Origin: Lysobacter gummosus
Lineage (GTDB): Bacteria > Pseudomonadota > Gammaproteobacteria > Xanthomonadales > Xanthomonadaceae
DNA length: 64,000 nt
Reading direction: 5' to 3'
Assembly (NCBI RefSeq): GCF_001442805.1
Contig: NZ_CP011131.1
Span: forward strand, 62,001 to 126,000
Shown here one piece after another: positions 33,479 through 41,835 of the stretch (its first letter is position 1; each line of letters opens with the position of its first letter). The position numbers and the translations under genes are program-made. The notes under the pieces were generated by a model, which was not told where the DNA came from, made no database searches, and was given only the letters and a program-made list of their open reading frames with translations.

Positions 33479-33991
33479 GGGGGATGGCCTCCTTGGTAAT
33501 GGGGCGAAAGACAGACGGCGCGAGTGAAGCGGTTGCGGTGCGATGGCGGAAGTGCGCTGAGCGAAGACGATGGATCGTGTACGTGAGCTGCGGCGGGCCG
33601 GATCGGGAAGGATTCGGATATCGCCCCGGCCTCGCGGCCGGTTCAATGCATTGCCTGATCGGTTGCGCTGCGCGATCCGTCGCGTATCGGCGGCCGCTTC
33701 CGTCCGGCCTGGGTCGTGGGTGACGGCTGTCACCGGCGTTGGCTGATCTCATCCACTGCCGGGGCGGCCGCGGAAAGCCGACAGTGGCGCCATCGTCCTG
33801 TCAGTGCGTGGAGCCCCATCTGAGGGTCCAGGACCACCCCCGCTCTATTGCGTAGGGGTCGCCCGCGAGCCGTTCAAGGGGGTCGGAGGGATATTGGACC
33901 GTTTCCGGGACAATTATTCCCTTAATCGCGGGCTAATCAAGTGCTGTTCTCATCTCTACTCTGTGCCGCATATCGACAAGAGGCCCCCGCC
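33479..33991. other. Divergent promoter region between LysR gene and efflux operon
   Basis: About 510 bases without a gene. The last 100 bases are the most AT-rich and hold the LysR-box candidate and presumably the efflux promoter. No repeat of the families found elsewhere in the window was seen. Confidence 0.6.
33922..33936. promoter_or_regulatory. LysR-box candidate (T-N11-A within TTA-N9-TAA)
   Basis: TTA-ATCGCGGGC-TAA is an inverted repeat matching the T-N11-A core of LysR-type binding sites. It lies 55 bases before the first gene of the efflux operon, close for an activator site but possible for the proximal half-site. Short motif, so chance occurrence is not excluded. Confidence 0.35.
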
Positions 33992-34273
33992 ATGTTGAGC
34001 CCACGCCAAGCCCGATTCGCCTTTCTACCTTTAATGCTGGTGGCCATGTCCGCCCTGATCGGGCTGGCTGTGGTCGTTTTCCGCCAGGGCCTGGCCCAGG
34101 GCGCGGAAGAAGCCTGGATGCTGGCCTGGGTGCTGGCCTTCACCATCGCCCTGCCCGCGGCCATGCTGCTGATGCCGGCGGTGAGCGCTGTGCTCGCGTA
34201 TTTCACCCGGGATGACAAGCGTCACGTGATCGTCCCGGTCACGGGAGAAAAAGTCCCAGGGGCGGGACAATGA
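33992..34273 (+). CDS. DUF2798 family membrane protein, first gene of efflux operon
   Basis: A 93-residue protein with two transmembrane segments (FAFLPLMLVAMSALIGLAVV, about residues 9-28, and WVLAFTIALPAAMLLMPAVS, about 46-65) and an end VLAYFTRDDKRH, the layout of DUF2798 proteins. Function unknown. The ATG at 33992 follows AAGAGG; the upstream ATG at 33941 gives an unlikely leader. Its TGA overlaps the next start (ATGA), so it is made with the efflux genes. Confidence 0.8.
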   Translation: MLSPRQARFAFLPLMLVAMSALIGLAVVVFRQGLAQGAEEAWMLAWVLAFTIALPAAMLLMPAVSAVLAYFTRDDKRHVIVPVTGEKVPGAGQ

Positions 34274-35244
34274 AAGCCCCCTTGGTTGTACTCGGTGCCA
34301 CCGGCGGCGTCGGCCGCGGGGTTGTGCAGGCCGCGATCGACAGCGGCCGCCCGGTCATCGCGGTGGCCCGTCAGGCAGGCGAACTCAAGGCGCTCAAGGC
34401 CGGCTACCCCCACGCCGATCTGACCACCGTCGCCGGTTCCGTCGCCAACGACGCCGCCGGCGCCAAGCTTGCCCGCGCCCTGCGCAAGCTCGGCCGCCCG
34501 TTCGCGGGCGTGGTCGCCGCGGTGTGCGGCAGCGCCGAACGAGGTCGCCTGCTCGACAATCCGGCCGAATTCCTGCGCCGCAAGCTCGACGAGGATCTGC
34601 TCCCCCACCTCGCCGCGGCGCGCCACCTGCTGCCGTTGCTGGCCGAACACGATCGCGGCGGCACCTACGTGCTGGTCGGCGGTCCCGGCAGCGAGCACCC
34701 CTGGGCCGGCTACGGCCACCGCTCGATCGGCGCGGCCGCGCTGCGCATGCTCGCGCGCGTGCTGCACGACGAAGCCCGCCAGCTGTCGGTGCGCGTGCAG
34801 CTGCTGGCCGTGGACACGCCGGTGTGCACCGAGTTCAACCAACGCCATTCCTGCCCCGAATGGCCCAGCGCCCTGTCGGTCGGCCAGCGCGCGATGGCGC
34901 TGATCGATCACGACATCAGCGACGAGCCGCCGCGGCCGATCGTGCCCTACGCCTCGCGCGTGGTGTCGCCCTCGGTGTTGCCGCCGCGCGTACGTGTCCC
35001 TTCGCCGCCCGCCAGCCGCAGCGATACCCGCGCGCCAGCCAGCCACACCGAGCTTCGCAGCACCGAACCGTATCCAACCACTACCAGCCTCAACACCGTT
35101 CCAAAGACGACTTCGCCCGATGCATGTGCGCAAGGTCCGGACAGCCCGTCCGATGAAAAAACGCAACGCTGCCTCCAGGACGCGCGCGCCTTGCTGAAGT
35201 CGCTGACCACCCAGAATCCCAAACAGGAACCCACCCCCCGATGA
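34270..35244 (+). CDS. SDR-fold oxidoreductase-like protein lacking the YxxxK site
   Basis: A 324-residue protein with an N-terminal Rossmann motif LGATGGVGRGVVQAA (residues 8-22) and SDR-like layout to about residue 230 (GTYVLVGGPGSEHPWAGYGH, RSIGAAALRMLARVLHDEAR). Where SDRs have Tyr-x3-Lys there is no such motif, so catalysis by the usual mechanism is doubtful. The last 90 residues are low-complexity Pro/Ser/Thr. It overlaps both neighbours by ATGA. SmeU1 in the Stenotrophomonas smeU1VWU2X efflux operon is also an SDR-type protein placed before the adaptor gene; homology to it is inferred from position. Confidence 0.75.
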   Translation: MKAPLVVLGATGGVGRGVVQAAIDSGRPVIAVARQAGELKALKAGYPHADLTTVAGSVANDAAGAKLARALRKLGRPFAGVVAAVCGSAERGRLLDNPAEFLRRKLDEDLLPHLAAARHLLPLLAEHDRGGTYVLVGGPGSEHPWAGYGHRSIGAAALRMLARVLHDEARQLSVRVQLLAVDTPVCTEFNQRHSCPEWPSALSVGQRAMALIDHDISDEPPRPIVPYASRVVSPSVLPPRVRVPSPPASRSDTRAPASHTELRSTEPYPTTTSLNTVPKTTSPDACAQGPDSPSDEKTQRCLQDARALLKSLTTQNPKQEPTPR

Positions 35245-36461
35245 GCACCAGTCATTTCAATGTCCGTTCCGGCCGACCCGCCGTCGGACTCTCCGTGCTC
35301 GCGCTGGCCGCGAGTCTCGTCATCGCTTTGGCAGCCGTGGGCTGCGGCAGTCAGGCCGCGCCCCACGAGGGCGGCGCGCCGCCGCCGCCGGACGTCAGCG
35401 TCGCTCAGGTGCTGAGCAAGCAGGTGCGTCAGTGGGACGAGTTTACCGGTCGCGTCAGCGCGGTGGAGTCGGTCGAGCTGCGCGCCCGCGTCAGCGGCTA
35501 CGTCGATCGCATCGCTTATAAGGAAGGCCAGGAGGTCAAGAAGGGCGACCTGCTGTTCGTGATTGACCAGCGCCGTTACCGCGCCGAGCTCAACCGCGCT
35601 CAGGCGCAGCTGGAACAGGCGCGCGCCGAAGCGCGCCTGGCCCAGACCCAGGACAAGCGCGCGCAGACCTTGGTCGAAGCCAAAGCGATCTCGCGCGAAG
35701 AGTTCGAAACCCGCCGCGCCGCCAGCACCGGCGGCGACGCCGCGGTGCGCGCGGCCGAAGCCGCGGTGGCCTCGGCCCAGCTCGATCTGACCTTCACCGA
35801 AGTGCGTTCGCCGATCAACGGTCGCGCCGGCCGGGCCATGGTCACCGTGGGCAATCTCGCCTCGGCCGACCAGACCATCCTGACCTCGGTGGTCTCGCAG
35901 AACCCGATGTACGTCTATTTCGAAAGCGACGAGCAGACCTACCTGCGCTACAACGAACTGGCGCGCAAGGGCGAACGCGAAGGCGACAAGAACCCGGTTC
36001 GCATCGGCCTGGCCAGCGAGACCGGCTACCCGCACAAGGGCACGGTCGATTTCACCGACAACCAGGTCGATCCGACCACCGGCACCATCCGCGCCCGCGC
36101 GGTGGTGGACAACAGCGATCGCGCCTTCACCCAGGGCCTGTTCGCGCGCGTGCAGCTGGAAGGCAGCGGCGAGTTCAAGGCCATGCTGATCGACGACAAG
36201 GCCGTGCTCACCGACCAGGACCGCAAGTACGTCTATGTGCTCGGCGACAAGAACGCCGCGGTGCGCAAGGACGTGGTGCTGGGCCGGATGATCGACGGCC
36301 TGCGCGTGATCAACTCGGGCCTGGCGCCGACCGACAAGGTCATCGTCCACGGCGTGCAGAAGGTGTTCTTCCCGGGCATGCCGGTCAATCCCAAGCCCAT
36401 CGCGATGGGCGCTCCGGCGCCCGCGCCGGCGGCGCCGGGCGCGGCGGCCGGGGCTTTGTGA
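35241..36461 (+). CDS. RND efflux periplasmic adaptor, MexE/SmeV type
   Basis: A 406-residue membrane fusion protein. The N-terminal signal ends AAVGC at Cys35, a weak lipobox. A barrel-sandwich hybrid is split around a helical hairpin: VSGYVDRIAYKEGQEVKKGD, then LNRAQAQLEQARAEARLAQT and later LTFTEVRSPINGRAGRAMVT. It links the inner-membrane pump to the outer-membrane factor. The start overlaps the SDR stop (ATGA). Similarity to MexE rather than MexA is judged by operon arrangement and by SVVSQNPMYVYFESDEQTYL. Confidence 0.9.
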   Translation: MSTSHFNVRSGRPAVGLSVLALAASLVIALAAVGCGSQAAPHEGGAPPPPDVSVAQVLSKQVRQWDEFTGRVSAVESVELRARVSGYVDRIAYKEGQEVKKGDLLFVIDQRRYRAELNRAQAQLEQARAEARLAQTQDKRAQTLVEAKAISREEFETRRAASTGGDAAVRAAEAAVASAQLDLTFTEVRSPINGRAGRAMVTVGNLASADQTILTSVVSQNPMYVYFESDEQTYLRYNELARKGEREGDKNPVRIGLASETGYPHKGTVDFTDNQVDPTTGTIRARAVVDNSDRAFTQGLFARVQLEGSGEFKAMLIDDKAVLTDQDRKYVYVLGDKNAAVRKDVVLGRMIDGLRVINSGLAPTDKVIVHGVQKVFFPGMPVNPKPIAMGAPAPAPAAPGAAAGAL

Positions 36462-36507
36462 TCGCCGCGCGCTGAGCGACATCCCGAACCTTCGAAGGGT
36501 TCCTGCC

Positions 36508-36592
36508 GTCATCCCCGCGAACGCGGGGATCCAGGGACTTTCGGGCGAGAGCGTTTGAAGTCTCCCGATTCCCGCGTTCGCGGGAATGACGA
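36508..36592. repeat. Inverted repeat pair (GTCATCCCCGCG / CGCGGGAATGAC type) inside efflux operon
   Basis: GTCATCCCCGCGAACGCGGG at 36508-36527 and, inverted, CCCGCGTTCGCGGGAATGAC at 36571-36590; each arm is itself a hairpin and the two can pair. A common intergenic repeat type in high-GC proteobacteria. It lies in the 235-base gap between adaptor and pump genes. Confidence 0.85.
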
Positions 36593-36696
36593 GCCAAGGC
36601 AAACGCGAACGCGAGGTTTCAAGCAATCAAGGCCGACCTCCCCCACGGACTCGGCCGGGGACTCATGCGGCTCAACCCCGCACCAAGGAATCCGTC

Positions 36697-39600
36697 ATGG
36701 ACTTTTCCAAGTTTTTCATCGATCGGCCGATCTTCGCTGCCGTGCTGTCGATCGTGATCTTCGCCGCCGGCCTGATCGCGATACCGATCCTGCCGATCAG
36801 CGAATATCCCGAAGTCATCCCGCCGTCGGTGATGGTGCGCACGGTGTACCCGGGCGCCAACCCGAAGGTCATCGCCGAAACCGTCGCCACGCCGCTTGAA
36901 GAAGCGATCAACGGCGTCGAGGACATGATGTACATCAAGTCGGTCGCCGGTTCCGACGGCGTGCTGGCGATCACCGTCACCTTCCGCCCGGGCACCGATC
37001 CGGACGACGCGGCGGTGCGCGTGCAGAACCGCGTCAGCCAGGCGCTGGCGCGACTGCCCGAGGATGTGCGCCGGCAAGGCGTGACCACGCAGAAGCAGTC
37101 GCCCGTCTTCTTGATGGTCGTGCATCTGACCTCGCCCAACGGTAAGTACGACACGCTGTACCTGCGCAACTACGCGCGTCTGCACGTCAAGGATCAGCTC
37201 GCGCGCCTGTCGGGCGTCGGCGATGCGCAGATCTTCGGCGGCGGCGACTACGCCATGCGCGTGTGGCTGGATCCGGACAAGGTCGCCTCGCGCGGCCTGA
37301 CCGCCGGCGACGTGCTGCGCGCCATGCGCGAGCAGAACGTGCAGGTCTCGGCCGGCCAGCTCGGCGCCGAGCCGATGCCCAACAGCGAATTCCTGACCCT
37401 GATCAACGCCAAGGGCCGTCTGCAGAGCCAGGAAGAGTTCGGCAACATCGTGGTCAAGAGCGGCGCCGACGGCGAAATCGTCCGTCTGTCCGACGTCGCC
37501 CGCCTGGAACTGGGCGCCGGCGACTACAGCCTGCGTTCGCAGCTCGACGGCAAGAACGCGGTCGGCATCGGTATCTTCCAGTCGCCCGGCGCCAACGCGC
37601 TGGAGATCCAGGAACAGGTGATCGCCAACATGGATCGCCTGTCCAAGAGCTTCCCGGAAGGCATCAAGTACGAGGCGGTCTACGACACGACCATCTTCGT
37701 GCGCGATTCGATCAAGGCCGTGGTCACCACGCTGCTCGAAGCGATCTTGCTGGTGGTGCTGGTGGTGATCTTGTTCCTGCAGACCTGGCGCGCGTCGATC
37801 ATTCCCCTGATCGCGGTTCCGGTGTCGATCGTGGGTACGTTCTCGGCGCTGTATCTGCTCGGTTTCTCGATCAACACCTTGAGCCTGTTCGGCCTGGTGC
37901 TGGCGATCGGCATCGTCGTGGACGACGCGATCGTGGTGGTGGAGAACGTCGAACGCAACATCGAAGAAGGCCTGAGCCCGCTGGAAGCGGCGCACCAGGC
38001 GATGAAGGAAGTGTCCGGCCCGATCGTCGCGATCGCGCTGGTGTTGTGCGCGGTGTTCGTGCCGATGGCGTTCCTGTCGGGCGTGACCGGCCAGTTCTAC
38101 AAGCAGTTCGCGGTGACCATCGCCATCTCCACGGTGATCTCGGCGATCAACTCGCTGACCCTGTCGCCGGCCCTGGCCGCGCTTCTGCTCAAGCCGCACG
38201 GCGCGGCGAAGGATGCGCCGACGCGTCTGATCGACCGTCTGTTCGGCTGGCTGTTCCGTCCGTTCAACCGCTTCTTCGCCTCCAGTTCGGAGAAGTACCA
38301 GGGCGCGGTGTCGCGCACGCTGGGCAAGCGCGGCGCGGTGTTCGTGGTCTATGCCCTGCTGCTGCTGGGTACCGGTTTCATGTTCAAGCTGGTGCCGGCC
38401 GGCTTCATCCCGCTGCAGGACAAGCTGTACCTGATCGCCGCGGTGAAGTTGCCGGAAGGTTCCTCGATCGCCCGCACCGACGCGATGTTGAAGAAGGTCA
38501 CCGACGTCGCCGGCAAGATCGAAGGCGTGCAGCACACCATGGCCTTCCCGGGCTTGAACGCGGTGCAGTTCACCAACACGCCCAACACCGGCGTGGCGTT
38601 CCTGCCGCTTAAGCCGTTCAGCGAGCGCAGCCGCAGCGCGGTGGAGATCACCGCCGAGCTCAATCAGAAGATCGCCGGCTTCCAGGAAGGCTTCGCCTTC
38701 GGCCTGATGCCGCCGCCGATTCTGGGTCTGGGCAACGGCGCGGGCTATCAGATGTTCATCGAAGACCGCGGCAATCTGGGTTACGGCGCGCTGCAGAACG
38801 CGGTCAGTGCGTTCCAGGGCACGGTGATGCAGACCCCGGGCATGGGCTACGCCAACTCCACCTACCAGGCCAACGTGCCGCAGCTCGACGCCGAAGTCGA
38901 CCGCGTCAAGGCCAAGGCGCAGGGCGTGCCGCTGACCGAGTTGTTCGACACCCTGCAGACCTATCTGGGTTCGGCCTACGTCAACGACTTCAACCAGTTC
39001 GGCCGCACCTGGCAGGTGATCGCCCAGGCCGACGGTTCGTTCCGCGACAGCGTCGAGGACATCGGCAACCTGCGTACCCGTAACGACCGCGGCGAGATGG
39101 TGCCGATCGGTTCGATGGTCAGCATCAAGCAGACCTTCGGTCCCGACCCGGTGCTGCGCTACAACGGCTATCCGGCCGCCGACATCGCCGGCGACGTCGA
39201 TCCGCGCGTGATGTCCTCGGCCCAGGCCATGGACGTGGTGCGGGACGTGACCGCCAAGGTGTTGCCGCACGGCATGGAAATCGAATGGACCGACCTGAGC
39301 TATCAGCAGGACAGCCAGGGCAATGCCGCGTTGATCGTGTTCCCGCTCGCCATCCTGCTCGCGTTCCTGGTGCTGGCCGCGCTGTACGAAAGCTGGACCC
39401 TGCCGCTGGCGGTGATCCTGATCGTGCCGATGTGCATGCTGTCGGCGTTGCTCGGCGTGTGGTTGACCGGAGGCGACAACAACGTGTTCGTGCAGGTAGG
39501 CCTGGTGGTGTTGATGGGCCTGGCGTGCAAGAACGCGATCCTGATCGTCGAATTCGCCCGCGAACTGGAACTGCAGGGCAAGGGCATCGTCGAGGCCGCG

Positions 39601-39867
39601 CTGGAATCGTGCCGCCTGCGTCTGCGTCCGATCGTGATGACCTCCATCGCCTTCATCGCCGGCACCGTTCCGCTGGTGCTGTCGCATGGCGCCGGCGCGG
39701 AAATCCGCTCGGTCACCGGCATCACCGTGTTCGCCGGCATGTTGGGCGTGACCTTGTTCGGTCTGTTCCTGACCCCGGTGTTCTACGTCGCTCTGCGCAA
39801 GATGGCCGGCAACAAGCTGGTCTCGCACGGCGACCATCACAACGCTACGGAGAAAGTCCATGCGTAA
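36697..39867 (+). CDS. RND multidrug efflux inner-membrane pump, MexF/SmeW type
   Basis: A 1056-residue HAE-1 family proton/drug antiporter starting MDFSKFFIDRPIFAAVLSIV. Twelve transmembrane helices in two halves with large periplasmic loops are evident; the proton-relay aspartates are in GIVVDDAIVVVENVERNIEE. ISEYPEVIPPSVMVRTVYPG and FKLVPAGFIPLQDKLYLIAA are family signatures. MexF-type pumps export chloramphenicol, quinolones and trimethoprim among others; substrates here are inferred. In-frame sequence before this ATG lies in the repeat. The stop overlaps the next start by 8 bases. Confidence 0.95.
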   Translation: MDFSKFFIDRPIFAAVLSIVIFAAGLIAIPILPISEYPEVIPPSVMVRTVYPGANPKVIAETVATPLEEAINGVEDMMYIKSVAGSDGVLAITVTFRPGTDPDDAAVRVQNRVSQALARLPEDVRRQGVTTQKQSPVFLMVVHLTSPNGKYDTLYLRNYARLHVKDQLARLSGVGDAQIFGGGDYAMRVWLDPDKVASRGLTAGDVLRAMREQNVQVSAGQLGAEPMPNSEFLTLINAKGRLQSQEEFGNIVVKSGADGEIVRLSDVARLELGAGDYSLRSQLDGKNAVGIGIFQSPGANALEIQEQVIANMDRLSKSFPEGIKYEAVYDTTIFVRDSIKAVVTTLLEAILLVVLVVILFLQTWRASIIPLIAVPVSIVGTFSALYLLGFSINTLSLFGLVLAIGIVVDDAIVVVENVERNIEEGLSPLEAAHQAMKEVSGPIVAIALVLCAVFVPMAFLSGVTGQFYKQFAVTIAISTVISAINSLTLSPALAALLLKPHGAAKDAPTRLIDRLFGWLFRPFNRFFASSSEKYQGAVSRTLGKRGAVFVVYALLLLGTGFMFKLVPAGFIPLQDKLYLIAAVKLPEGSSIARTDAMLKKVTDVAGKIEGVQHTMAFPGLNAVQFTNTPNTGVAFLPLKPFSERSRSAVEITAELNQKIAGFQEGFAFGLMPPPILGLGNGAGYQMFIEDRGNLGYGALQNAVSAFQGTVMQTPGMGYANSTYQANVPQLDAEVDRVKAKAQGVPLTELFDTLQTYLGSAYVNDFNQFGRTWQVIAQADGSFRDSVEDIGNLRTRNDRGEMVPIGSMVSIKQTFGPDPVLRYNGYPAADIAGDVDPRVMSSAQAMDVVRDVTAKVLPHGMEIEWTDLSYQQDSQGNAALIVFPLAILLAFLVLAALYESWTLPLAVILIVPMCMLSALLGVWLTGGDNNVFVQVGLVVLMGLACKNAILIVEFARELELQGKGIVEAALESCRLRLRPIVMTSIAFIAGTVPLVLSHGAGAEIRSVTGITVFAGMLGVTLFGLFLTPVFYVALRKMAGNKLVSHGDHHNATEKVHA

Positions 39868-41311
39868 TCTGAAATTTCCCGCGATCGCCGTGCTGACGCT
39901 CGCGCTGGCCGCCTGCGCCGTCGGTCCGGACTATGTCCGGCCGACCCTGTCCACGCCGGACAAGTTCGCCCGCGGCGATGCGCAAGCGGCCACCGACGGC
40001 ACCGTCGCGCCCGAACCCGACGCCGAGTTCTGGCGCGGCTTCAACGACCCGCTGCTGACGCGGCTGGTCGAGGAATCGCTGTCGGCCAATCACGATCTGC
40101 GTATCGCCCTGTCCAACTACGATCGCGCCAACGCTCTGTTGCGCGGCGCCAAGTTCGACCGCTTCCCGACCATCACCGGCAGCGCCAGCGGCAGCGACAC
40201 GCGTTCGAGCTCCGACCAGATGCCGGGCGCGTCGAACTCGGCGCGCGATAACGAGAGCTACAGCGCGCAGGCCAACGTGAGCTGGGAACTGGACGTGTTC
40301 GGCCGGGTGCGCCGCAACATCGAATCCCAGCGCGCCGACGCCTGGGCCAGCGCCGCCGATCTGCAGGCGATGCAGGTGTCGATCGTCGGCGAAGTGGCGC
40401 GCAGCTATGTCGAGTTGCGCGGCCTGCAGGAACGTCTGCGGGTCGCGCGCGAAAACGCCGAGAACCAGACCGAGACCCTGCGCCTGGTGCAGGCGCGCTT
40501 CGACGCCGGACGCGGCACCGAGTTCGATACTTCGCGCGCGCGCGCTCAACTCGAAGCCACCTTGGCGCGGGTGCCGAACCTGGAAGCCCAGGTCGCGATC
40601 ACCGAGCACCGTCTGGCGGTGTTGACCGGGCAGACGCCGGACGCGCTGATCGCCGAGCTGGATCAGGCCGGCGCGTTGCCGGCGCTGCCGCAACGTCTCG
40701 ACGCCGGCACGCCGGGCGAACTGCTGCGCCGCCGTCCCGACGTCGCCGCGGCCGAACACCGGTTGCACGCGGCGACCGCGCGCATCGGCGTGGCCACCGC
40801 CGATCTGTTCCCGCGCTTCACCCTGAGCGGGCTGATCGGTTCGCAGGCCATAGACACGTCCGCCTTGTTCGAACGCGCCAGCGAAACCCGCCTGGTCGCG
40901 CTGGGCATCGACTGGTCGTTCCTGGACATCGGCCGCGTGCGTTCGCGCATCAAGGCCGCCGACGCGACCGCCGAAGGCGAGCTGGCGCGCTATCAGCAAA
41001 GCGTGCTGCTGGCGCTGGAAGATACCGAGAACGCCCTGGTGCGCTATGCGCGCGCCCGCGTCGAGGACCAGCACCTGGAGCGCGCCGCGCAGGACAGCCT
41101 GAAGGCCGCCAAGCTCGCCCGCGTGCGCTACGAGGCCGGCGCCGCCGACCTGTTCGAAGTGCTCGATGCCGAACGCACGCAGCTGCAGGCGCAGGACGCC
41201 TTCGCCGATGGCCGCACCCGCAGCGTCACCGGCGCGATCTCGCTGTACAAGGCGATGGCCGGCGGCTGGCCGGGCCGCGAGCCGGTGCGCGAAGGCGTGG
41301 CGCGCAATTGA
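39860..41311 (+). CDS. Outer-membrane efflux factor, OprM/OprN family lipoprotein
   Basis: A 483-residue TolC-like factor with a lipoprotein signal (VLTLALAAC, Cys19) followed by AVGPDYVRP, the standard start of NodT-type factors. Two internal repeats each hold a strand pair and a long helical pair; TPGELLRRRPDVAAAEHRLH and ARVRYEAGAADLFEVLDAER are family landmarks. It forms the outer exit channel for the pump. It overlaps the pump gene by 8 bases and ends the operon. Confidence 0.94.
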   Translation: MRNLKFPAIAVLTLALAACAVGPDYVRPTLSTPDKFARGDAQAATDGTVAPEPDAEFWRGFNDPLLTRLVEESLSANHDLRIALSNYDRANALLRGAKFDRFPTITGSASGSDTRSSSDQMPGASNSARDNESYSAQANVSWELDVFGRVRRNIESQRADAWASAADLQAMQVSIVGEVARSYVELRGLQERLRVARENAENQTETLRLVQARFDAGRGTEFDTSRARAQLEATLARVPNLEAQVAITEHRLAVLTGQTPDALIAELDQAGALPALPQRLDAGTPGELLRRRPDVAAAEHRLHAATARIGVATADLFPRFTLSGLIGSQAIDTSALFERASETRLVALGIDWSFLDIGRVRSRIKAADATAEGELARYQQSVLLALEDTENALVRYARARVEDQHLERAAQDSLKAAKLARVRYEAGAADLFEVLDAERTQLQAQDAFADGRTRSVTGAISLYKAMAGGWPGREPVREGVARN

Positions 41312-41835
41312 TGTAGCCGGGACCGGGATTCGGGATTTGGGATTCGCAGAAAGCGCGGGCTCGCCTTCGTCGCTTTCGCCGATTCCCAATTCCGGGTTCC
41401 GCACCCGACCGTTCCCCCTTGACCGACGACCCCCAGGCACGGCGACGCCCCCTCCCCCTCTCTTTCGCCGTGTCCTGTCGTCGGTCTTTTTATTTGGGCC
41501 GAGATTCGGGATTAGGGATTTGTGATTGGTAAAAGCAGCGATTAACGCCGGCTTTTGCATCGCCAATCCCGTATCACCAATCCCGGCCCCCAAGGCTCCG
41601 ACGGGCCGGTCGCGGCGCCACCGCGGCGCGGCACTGGGTTCGGCCACCTGCGGACGGACGGCTGCGCGACCTGGTAGCGCGCAACCGCCGCAGGCGCCGC
41701 GGCCGCCTCGTCGGTCTTCCGCGTCGTCCGTCGCACGCAAGCGGCGACATGCGCGCCGCATTGCTGCGGCGATTCAACCTTGCCGGCGGCGGAAGCGAGA
41801 TAACGCTTCCGCCGCCGGGACTGCCTTCGCTGCGA
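41312..41835. other. Intergenic region with GATTCGGGATT-type repeats
   Basis: About 520 bases between convergent genes. It has two inverted sets of a short repeat: GGGATTCGGGATTTGGGATT near 41326-41345 against GATTCCCAATTCCGGG near 41381-41396, then GATTCGGGATTAGGGATT near 41503-41520 against CAATCCCGTATCACCAATCC near 41565-41584. A strong hairpin follows at 41783. No gene is supported. Confidence 0.75.
41783..41818. terminator. Hairpin between convergent genes
   Basis: CCGGCGGCGGAAGCG pairs with CGCTTCCGCCGCCGG, a perfect 15-bp stem with loop AGATAA. It lies 18 bases past the stop of the leftward protease gene. There is no T-run on either side, so it is a hairpin-type stop signal of uncertain efficiency. 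Confidence 0.55.

Noticed and set aside
36619..39861. A 1080-codon open frame antisense to the RND pump
   Set aside because: His/Asp/Arg-rich shadow; the pump reads through with all family motifs.
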